Shown one piece after another: positions 55,250-64,000 of a stretch of DNA of 64,000 bases. The notes below the pieces were generated by a model, which saw only the letters and a program-made list of their open reading frames with translations, made no database searches and was not told where the DNA came from. Made by a program: the position numbers and the translations under genes. Position 1 is the stretch's first letter. Each line of letters starts with the position of its first letter. The stretch is taken from positions 104,526,255 to 104,590,254 of the forward strand of contig NC_073695.1 of assembly GCF_029784165.1 (NCBI RefSeq), in the 5' to 3' direction. Source of the DNA: Wyeomyia smithii. Taxonomy: Eukaryota; Arthropoda; Insecta; Diptera; Culicidae.

Positions 55250-57085
55250 AATACACAATATTTAACTGTACTAGAAACTAAATCTATCGTTGAGTCGATT
55301 ATAAACCAGGGCCACCCGACGAACAGGTTCATGCCGGCCATAGTTTGTGCGGTGTGCGTTCGTCTGCAGTAATCGCTGATGTCGTTGTGGACGAAGGGGG
55401 CATTGCAGCTCAAGCATTGCCAAGACAGCAGCGCGAACATAGTAACCTGTGAGGATTTTATGAACTGTCCTGGCTACTATATTCTTACGACGCTCTGCAA
55501 GAGGTTTTATCCCAGTAGCGAGCAAGGCTTTCGTATGGAGGCAAATCATCAGGGTTCCTCCATGGCAATCTGCGACAAATCACTCGAATAAAAAGTTTTG
55601 GATGCGTTCGGTTCGCTGTATCCAAAAATCGTAGTACGGAACCCAAACAACGCTAGCTGTTTCTACCACTGAGCATACCAGAGAGCAGTAGAGTGTGCGC
55701 AAAAGCCCAGGATCGCGAAACTCCTTTCCAATTCTAAATATCAAACCAAGTTAACGAAGAGCTTTGTTGATAATCGTAGAATAATGTTGCTTAAATGACA
55801 TTCTAGTGTCCAACAAAACACCCAAATCAGAAACGACGTCGCTACGATGTAAAGAAGTGTCAGCAATACGATAGTCGAACAACAACGACTGTTGATCACG
55901 GTACATTTGGAAATGCTCAACATCATGTAGTTGCGTAGGCACCAGTCGTTGGAAGAATCGAGTTACGTTTGAAGTCTACAACAATCATCATGGTCATCGA
56001 TAATTTGGATATTTTAGTATCATCTGCGTACAATAATTGTGTGCCAGGTGGTAGAACTCTGTGGTCCCCGTGGTTCTGTGGTTAGCGATGTCGGTCGGCT
56101 AGCTCTTCCACACGGTTGTGATGTCGGGTTCGATTCCCGATCAGGTCGAGGATCTTTTCGAGCTGAAAATTTTCTCGACTCAGCACTGGGGCACGGTGTA
56201 TCGTTGTACTTATCCTACACATGCCAAATGTGCCAAAAAAATATCGATAACGAATTCTCTCAACTTATATAGTTGATCGAGACCGCATTAGCCCTACAGG
56301 CTAGCGTGCGATATTGTTGTAGGTGGTAGAACTTGGGTAACATCATTGACGTATAAAGAAAAAAGAAGCGGCCCAAGAATACTGCTTTGAGGAACATCAG
56401 CATTGTTGGTAAACCAGACGGATTGCGAAATCCCAACTTTACGATCTGTCGGTTGCGTAGATAGCTGAGCCATTTTACCAACCCAGTTGTAGTTCCGAGC
56501 CTGTCGAATTTGCTACAAAGTAATCCATGATCAACGCGATAGAAAGTAGCTCTCAGGTCCGTGTAAACAGCATCAATCTAAAGACCACGATCCATACCGC
56601 CCAAGCAGAGCGATGCGAAGTTAGTGGAAACGGATCGACCATGCTGAGCAAAAGAAATTTAGCTTTTTGTGCAGAATATAAAATTATTATGGACAATCTT
56701 ACGGGCTGTCTACCTTAGCTAAGCTGAGCTAAGAACATAAGATGATTATGGACAATCGTATCAAAAATTTTTTAAGCGTCACTCTTTGACAAAAACTTGC
56801 TAGATCCATCCTCCTTACGTTTCGAATTAAGAAACCTTTACAAACTTTTCGGGTTCGATCGTAGGTTGTGTCCAAGGCTTTGTATGATCGATTGGCAGAA
56901 GTGAATCGGATCCTGTTGATGGTTTCTGTTCCTTTGATAAGCACGCAAAGTTGAATTACGAACACGATTGAGTCTCGTAAGATTTCTGTTTCCCCAAATA
57001 GAAATACAGCGGTGACGAACTTTGGGAATATATAAAAATGTATGTTCCTGAAACAATCCAGTGAATTCTGACACGGCCTCATCTA
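55250..57085 (-). pseudogene. Jockey/CR1-type non-LTR relic
   Basis: Minus-strand pieces in order: linker fragments (57082-56730: ANRSYKALDTTYDR), reverse transcriptase (56481-56335: WLSYLRNRQIVKL and the remains of the LGPLLF-type block), interruption by a SINE, then the RT thumb and C-terminus (55942-55271: SDLGVLLDTRMSFKQHYS, then HRTNYGRHEPVRRVAL). There is no RNase H. Heavily frameshifted. The C-terminal NYGR pattern is that of jockey/CR1-like elements; finer assignment was not possible. Confidence 0.7.
56059..56320 (+). mobile_element. tRNA-derived SINE, second family
   Basis: 262 bp flanked by an exact 13-bp target duplication AGGTGGTAGAACT (56046-56058, 56321-56333). It contains a perfect B box GGTTCGATTCC (56127-56137) and an approximate A box in GTGGTTAGCGATGTCGG (56078-56094). 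The body is unrelated to the SINE at 12393. It is inserted in the jockey-type relic. Confidence 0.85.
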
Positions 57086-57506
57086 GCTAATAATCGCGTC
57101 TCACCCTATTACTTAGCTATTGGCAAGAGAGATTGACAACATTGCACAGACCAAGCCAATCAGCTGTGCCCATGTTTCAGCTGGCAGTCTCTTGTGATCA
57201 TGTGACTCGTAGAAGCGTGAGATAGGAACTTATGAGGACCGGAGTTAGGTTATTCGCTCCTTCCAGGTTGTCAGCATACCATTTGAGGCCCATAAATTGT
57301 TTCCATAGTACCTTATAGATCTCATTACAACACTGAATTGTTACTTGAATATTACCACTCACCTTAAGGGAGGACCCTACTCTGGAAGATTGACAAGTAA
57401 TACATTTTCGTGATTTTTTTCGAATGTTTAGAGTATAGTGAAGTTTTTGGGTATTTTAGCTATTAATATATATGCCTTATATATTGGAAGATGTATTTGG
57501 CATATA

Positions 57507-58492
57507 CTGCCGTTCTGCGCATATTTGTCCCATGTTTCAAATCATGCAAACGAGAAAAACGATGTTAAAGTTTTACAATACTTTCACGCATTGCGTTAAT
57601 GTGACAAATGCAATTATGGGCTTCTAACCAGTTCTACCTTGCAATAGACTGTTTCGAATAAATCTAGTTGAATATTTTGCAATTTAACATTCATTTCCAT
57701 GAAAATACCCACTGGGACAATAATGCCTAGAAATTTGCCTTCAAGTAGGTAATTTCTACGCATATCAGTCCCACCACGTGCATTCGATTTTTCCCAATAC
57801 AAAGTTCGCACTGAGGAGGCTGTTTATTTTTTTACGAAAACGATCACGTTAATCGTGTTGTCTTTATACGCAAGTGATGATAGTCCAGATGAAAGTTGAA
57901 TAAGTATCAGATGACTTACAATTACAAAGTGGAATTGTTTTTCCAAATTGCCCATTCCAATCATATTTGAACGTTACTAGGCTTTCACAATTTTGGATAC
58001 ACACAAAAAAAGTTCTTACAACTTTCAATTAGTATGAATCTCATGCATTTATCTTCTTTTGCTCGAAAAGGAAAGGCATTCAGATTACGAACTATGACAC
58101 AAGGTTCAGGTATTCCTAACAAAAAAACGAACGTACTACATTTGAATAATCAAGCGAAGAGATTTTTGTTACCGAATTCTTGAAACCCGTAATGTAGCCA
58201 AACGTTGTAAGGAGAAGTTTTAAGTGCTCTGTAGCACTTTCCAAGTTGTAAATATGAGAATTATATAGTAGTTGCGATGGTGAGATGGATTAGAATAGAA
58301 ATAATCTAGTGGGACAAATATGTGTAGAAAATCATCGATGGGACAAACAGACTTGGTATGGTTTTTCAAGATTTTCGGAACAAACAATGCTATTTTCAAA
58401 AGTTTTTCAAAAATATATAAAATAGACTCATTGGTGATAAAAAACGAAAATCGACCAAAAGTAACATGGGACAACTATGCGTAGAACGGCAG
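57507..58492. mobile_element. 986-bp MITE with 4-bp target duplication TATA
   Basis: The left end CTGCCGTTCTGCGCATATTT and the inverted right end differ at two positions and lead into TGTCCCATGTT. TATA flanks both sides (57503-57506, 58493-58496). Internal copies of the signature (TGGGACAA and ATGTGTAGAA near 58311-58330, CGCATATCAGTCCCA near 57757) suggest nested or duplicated termini. Shares CTGCCG, CGCATA and TGTCCCAT with the element at 8987-9452. No convincing ORF. Confidence 0.75.
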
Positions 58493-61400
58493 TATATAGC
58501 TTATAGATTTTAAGATGTATTTTGCATGTCGTGGATGCAAATAGAGTAGTTGTTACGCGTTGGCAGTATTTTTCACGAAACCATGTTTTTTCAACTGGTG
58601 GTAAGTTTTGCTCAGTATCTACTGAACCGATTTGGCTGAAATTGTGTTTTAGCATGTAAAAATGGACTATTTAACTTGTTACATAGCCGTTTTTGATATC
58701 TGTACTGTTCAATTTTTAATGATTTTTGAACAAGAAACAGACGATGAATGCAAAGCATGTAGAATAACGTCGGTAGCAAGGTTACCACTAGGCTTTAAAT
58801 AAAATTTGGCAAATAATCGAAGCAGTCATTTCGTGTAATAAAAGGTTATTTCATTAGGTTCTTTAGGCAAAAATCTGTCTCATTGTCAAGTATCTGCTAG
58901 ATTTTGAGGTTTGTCTGCTTCTCTTACTAAGACGCAGGGAATCCTGAGTAAGAATCCCCAGGATACCGATTAATACGGTGACGGAATCGTGAAAGGAATC
59001 GCAAACACGATCCGGAGGATTCCCACTCACGATTCTTTTCAAGGAAGCTCACGAATCCAATGTGAGGAATCCTAGAGAATCTATGCGAATCGTATGTCCG
59101 GGTTGCCTGACGTGCAACTAGGAATCTGGCAAAATCCAGACCAGGTATAAAAAACAACTGTTTAGTAGCACGATCATTTCTACACAATTTTTACTATCAT
59201 CGTATTCACATCGGGAAATGTGTGTCGATACCGGCGAGATAATGCGAATATCAACACGCAAGCCTGACAAAACTTCTACTATTACAGTCTAGTCAAAAAA
59301 AGAGAAGAGCATCAAAGTCTTGCTCAAAAGTACCAAAACTCTGTCCTTTACAGTTGGGTACATATTCATGTTTTATTCTAATTATGTTTTAAGTTTCACT
59401 GACCGCGTTTTTGCAACTCAATCGTATGTGCAATCATTACAGCGTTAATCTGCAACAATTTGTTTTGCAAAATGATGCTTCTGCAATTTGATAGCCTGAT
59501 GCCTTTAGTTGCCGCAATTTTTGCATAATCTTGTCCATGCTCAACTTCTAACGAGCGATTGTCTCCAGCGACTATCATTTGCATGAATAAGTAAAGCATA
59601 CCAACTATGCAGTAAACGTAACAGTTTCCTAACGCATCTTCTTGATTACCTCTGCACAGTGCTCCTTATGTTACACACCGTGTTTACCAGCGAGCCTTCC
59701 AATTCTATTAACGGATGAGGCAATTGGCATGTATATACTGACTGCATTCGGTCAAGCGATCGCGGCAGGGAAGAGATGACGTTTCCCTTTCATTTTTTCT
59801 TCGCGCAGCTTCTTTGCTCCACACTACACTACCGAATCGTTTGTACATCTTGCTTCAGGTAATGATACTGACGCTCACTTTTTAGTTTTACCTCAGAGCC
59901 ACTTTTGTCCTCAAGTGCTGTTATAGCCAATGTCCCCCGAAGCGTTCGTCTGATCGAGCTGGCTGTTCAAGTGGAAAATCGCAGCATAAGATAATTCGCT
60001 TCCTATAATGACCTTCTACATTTCAGAGTATTTTTTCTCTGTACCATCTACAGTAAGTAACGGCACTTTTTCTACTGGACCTCTTCCAAAGCTCATACTC
60101 ATATCGATTAGTTTGGAAGTAACTGAGTAGCTTTTGTACACCCTTACCTTCCCTTGTACGGTGCAGACCGGTTAAACGCGGCAGTTAATCCTGGAGCAGT
60201 GACTTAACACTTTCGATTTTTACCCCTGCCACGAGCATAACGGCTGCTTATGTAACTTACAACAGGTTCGCTGTTTCCTCGTGGGAATATCGCATTCAAG
60301 TCTTTTGTCTATCGTTCACTAACGCCAATGTAATTTCATTGCCTTGATTTCGTTCAACCGGATCGCGGTCAAACCTACGTGAATTCATTTCACTTACCCA
60401 CAAACCAAATGACCTTTGAGGGATGTTGGAGAGAAGAAAATTGCATCTGTTCGAGGATACTAGAAGCGGTAATATAGTGGAACTTTAATGAACCTAGCGT
60501 AACTTTGACCAAAGGGTTATTTTTGGGCAAATAAACAAATTGCACTGTTTGCAAGCGGGGTTTTATTCAGGTGCGATGCTCTTGAACAGTGAATGCTTCT
60601 AGCAATTTATGGTCACTGCATGGTCTTAAATTTGCAGCACAAGGGCCAAAAAGTTTAAGAATATCTACATATTATTTGAAACTTATGAGAGTTAATTTGC
60701 TTGTTTAGGGAATGTAATATGTGCATTTGCCAACTATTTCAAAATCAGTTAACCTTGCATCTTCACTGTTGAACTGTAAGATCAACCAGATATGGCTAGA
60801 GTTGGTAGAAATGTAGATTGATCTTCAGCATGGCACAAGTCCCATGCTGCGCTCCAAACTCGCAACATCATCACGCAGTCACGACTTGAACAAATTTCGC
60901 AAAACATATTTGATGGAATGTGCACCGTTTTATGTTTGAACACATGAGTTGTTCATCCTCGTCGTGGTTGGAACGACGATATACAGTAGCGGTGCTGGCA
61001 TAATGAACCGAAGACAAAATAGCCCGTCAATTTTCCGCGCGGTACTGCCGAAATGACCTTAGGCTACCGTGACAGGTATGTCCGGTTGATTCGCTGCTGA
61101 TTTAAATTTACAACTGGTACATGTGAACACATCATCGTTAGACCGATTCAGTTTTGGGGTTTAGATATTATGGTTCGTAACGTTCGGTTTGATTTTTTTT
61201 TTTTTGAGTGTATTAGGCACCTTTTAACCACTTGGTCATTCAGGTGCTCGGTTTGATTTAAAACTGTTTGATTTTTTTCTGCGTAGTCTGTCAATTTGTA
61301 ACTAATTGAAACTAATATTAACAAATAGCACCATCATGTTTATATTTTTATATATATTTTTTTTTATTTACTGAACAATCCGATTAATACTTGCGAATAA

Positions 61401-61800
61401 CATTCGCATTAATCAGTAAAACATTTGGTTCAACATTGGTTCCGAACATAATTAGAAAGCAAATCAAAATAAACAGAGAATGTCATACTAATGGTTTAGA
61501 AATTTCGTCTGTAAATCCTGTTCAAGGGTAGAAGCATAGAAACTTTCGAAGGTAAGGCATTTATGAATAAATTGCGAACCAGATTTCACTGAACTAGTTG
61601 TCTGGAAAAAAGAAAAATTTGTACTTCCTGTACCTGTCTGCCTGTTTATATTGAGTTTACAACACCAACATTTGAGAACATTTTAACAATAACTTTCATA
61701 GCACCGACTAAAAATCGTTGAATACCAAAATAATAATCTTGAAAGGTTCAATATTTATGCTACTAATTTATTTGAATAAATTTTATTTCTATAATAATAA
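58493..61800. other. Unannotated stretch, no gene recognised
   Basis: Mostly AT-rich. A block at about 58925-59110 has a recurring GGAATC / GATTC motif (about ten occurrences on both strands) that makes it internally repetitive. Nothing else can be supported. Confidence 0.4.
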
Positions 61801-61810
61801 GAGTGCACAT

Positions 61811-62135
61811 CAGGAGGGGGCCTAGCGTAAGCGTAGTAGGTGACGTCTCCGCCAACCACGCTCGTTGCCAGGGTTCGAATCCCAACGCCGACTTGAGTGT
61901 CGACCTATTAAATCCTAGCCGACACCGGGAGATTTTCTGAGGCTAAAAATTTCTGGGATCACGCCTGTCATCGCATGAGGAAGTAAAGCCGTTGGTGCCG
62001 GTCCATTAATCAACGGGTTGTAAGTTAGGTCCTGGGGGAGTCGCCTCTCTGGGGTGATTGGCACAACAACAGTGGCGGAAGTAGACCGACGGAGCAATAA
62101 GCGAGAACAAAAAAAATTGCACACCGAAATGAATA
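61811..62135 (+). mobile_element. tRNA-derived SINE, third family
   Basis: A box TAGCGTAAGCG (61823-61833) fits the consensus, and the B box GGTTCGAATCC (61872-61882) is perfect. The body follows for about 250 bp and ends in an A-rich stretch AACAAAAAAAATT. TGCACATC and TGCACACC near the two ends might be the target duplication, but this is weak. The exact ends are uncertain. Confidence 0.7.
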
Positions 62136-63485
62136 AGTATAAACGTTGACCCATTCTAGCGTTAAAATATAGTACACATTTGCCAACAAACGAGACTGTC
62201 AGCTTGTAAGGCTGTAGATTTTACAGTTCACAAGCGCACTTCGAAGACACATTTGGCTGCAGTAGTGCGAAATCCTTTGTAAATTATGAATCTCCCCCCG
62301 TGTGGATGTTGGCACCGGATGGTACCTCGAAAGTCAATTACTGTCGGGGTCACTGAGTCTGCAAACCATTGCAATGATGCCGTTTCGAGTGCCGACATTA
62401 ATCCTTACATCTACTCCGCATTGTACTAAATATAATGGGCTGCCGCGCAAAAAAAAGCTTCGCAATGTTTATACATGAAGCCAGCGAGTACTGTGGATAT
62501 TTCTGACAAAATAAGGAAACAACAATAATATATTTTGTTACGGTTAATGCCGAGCTAAGTAGTGATTTAACACTCATCAAATAAAATGACTAAAGCGTCT
62601 GCGTTGAGAAAAAATAATCGAATTTAAACTCTGGCTGCCGTTCATTTTTTGCACGTGTCTGTGTTGTAATACCATTAGCAATTGATAAATTTTCGCTTTG
62701 TTGATGGACACATGTATTATGCAGTTATCTATAAATATAAACAACTTTATCAACTTTATGACCAATAGTTAAGGTATTGATGTCATTCGAATGTAAAAAA
62801 TATATCAAGTTGGACGCCGCATTATGCTAGCGAGAGTTTGCTTTCCAAACTTCAGTGTTAATTAAAATATGCTATTCCAAAATACCAGAGCAGACCGCTC
62901 CAAATTACGAAACCGTAAATTTTCTCCATATTAATAATTTACCGTCAACCGTGTCCGATATAAAAAAGGTGAGAATAACCATGGGGTCGAATACAAAAAC
63001 ACTTCAATCGAGTCGCATGTGAGAGCAGGAAACCGGGTCGATTTTTGCTTTCCTTTGATTCGCAATCTATCGATGAGATTGTTTCTCTAGCCAAGAGCTC
63101 ATATTTAAATGGATAATTTTCGTACTCGAATTAGAACTCAAAATCGCACCTGCTGAAGGTAACGCATCGTGTGAAGAAGCAATTTAGCCAGCAGCAATGT
63201 TTAGTTTAAATAACATGCATCAGCATCGCTGATTTTACCATTCAATGTCGATTTGAGAAAGGTGTTTTATGAGAAACTATTTTCATGCTGATGTTTTCGT
63301 GTAATTAGATCGGAAATTGAGATGATCTTATTAAAGAAACTAGTATGGCGCAGAAAATCACATGCTCTTTTGATTTCACATTCACCGATTTCTAGAGACT
63401 TGAAATTTAATAATTTGAAAAAAGCGACCTCCACAGAATGCTCTAAAATTTAAGCTCTAATCGTCCCAAAAATTCAGCAGAGAAG
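62136..63485. other. Unannotated AT-rich sequence
   Basis: No gene or repeat recognised. Confidence 0.4.
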
Positions 63486-63692
63486 CAGGCCCGGATTGAG
63501 GAGGGGGTAAAGGGGACAAATGCCCAGGGCTTTCCATTTCGAGGGGCCCCCCTAGTCCCGGGGTAGACGTGAAGCCAGAGGGAACACTTTTTTTTGCTGG
63601 TCACTTCCCAGCGGAACGTTACCTCTAAATGTTACAAAGCGAGCTCCACAAAAATATCTGCCCCGGGCTCCCACCACCTAAATCCGGCCCTG
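63486..63692. mobile_element. 207-bp hAT-like MITE
   Basis: Ends CAGGCCCGGATT and AAATCCGGCCCTG are inverted repeats with one mismatch, and GC-rich blocks follow inward (AGGGGGTAAAGGGG; complement-like CCCCGGGCTCCCACC). The CAGRGCCGGATT terminus is typical of hAT elements. GAGAAG lies next to both ends, but an exact 8-bp duplication could not be confirmed. Confidence 0.7.
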
Positions 63693-64000
63693 CGAGAAGT
63701 TTTATTTATGTTTAACATAAGGCTAAACAAAAAGAAGCTTGTGTGAGAAATAAAGTGAAACTGCGTTATGGTGTTCTACCTTTTCGTATCTGTGTATCGT
63801 AAATATAACAGACATTTCTAAGGTTCATTAACCTGCTTTCTTCTCTGTTTTTTTCTGTTGAAACATAGATGTTTATTATTTTAAAGTAATAAAATTTACA
63901 TTAGAAGTCAATTGCTATTTCCAAATTTTTCGTAAATAAAAGAAAAAGGCAAAGCAGAAATTTATTCCGAATATAACTACAAAGTGGTTCCTCAGATGAA
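63693..64000. other. Unannotated right edge
   Basis: AT-rich sequence to the window end; nothing recognised. Confidence 0.4.

Noticed and set aside
1..64000. CRISPR arrays, operons, attachment sites, replication origins
   Set aside because: Eukaryotic sequence; no regular short spacer-repeat arrays and no prokaryotic gene organisation.

Overview
This window looks like a repeat-choked stretch of a large insect genome, most probably a culicine mosquito (Aedes-like). That is an inference. It rests on a dipteran-type COX6B, a tRNA-derived SINE resembling Feilai, RTE (JAM1-like) and I/LOA-type non-LTR retrotransposons, a DD37E-type Tc1/mariner relic, and dense AT-rich MITEs. No bacterial features, CRISPR arrays or rRNA genes are present.

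Only two host protein genes can be supported, both at the left end and convergent: COX6B (760-1011, +), a cytochrome c oxidase subunit, and a LYAR-type nucleolar zinc-finger protein (2013-2927, -). Everything else that can be read is mobile DNA or unexplained AT-rich sequence.

Layout: 3.3-14.1 kb holds MITEs, foldback elements, two copies of a composite dispersed repeat (one split by a Helitron-like segment carrying a ~125-bp tandem array), and a SINE. 14.1-17.6 kb is a broken but nearly full-length RTE retrotransposon, and 23.3-25.3 kb is a second copy with an internal deletion. Between them, 20.56-22.43 kb is an element with ~300-bp terminal inverted repeats and a 5-bp target duplication. 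25.4-27.2 kb is a further non-LTR relic on the minus strand.

27.92-47.86 kb is one Ty3/gypsy LTR retrotransposon, stretched to about 20 kb by nesting. A pogo-like DNA transposon sits before gag. A 5.9-kb I-type non-LTR element with two open ORFs sits inside the reverse transcriptase, flanked by a 14-bp target duplication. The gypsy gag/pol itself is disabled by frameshifts and a stop.

49.65-50.11 kb is a 219-bp inverted repeat whose arms read as identical, with a 21-nt spacer; it is the most striking unexplained structure. 51.1-51.5 kb is a hAT-like MITE with a G-rich minisatellite inside. 51.6-55.0 kb is a four-level nest: an RTE relic interrupted by a DD37E-type mariner relic, interrupted by a solo LTR related to the big gypsy, interrupted by a 160-bp MITE with an 8-bp target duplication. 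55.2-57.1 kb is a jockey/CR1-type relic carrying a SINE. 57.5-58.5 kb is a large MITE sharing termini with the one at 9 kb. The remainder to 64 kb holds a third SINE and a small hAT-like MITE in otherwise featureless sequence.
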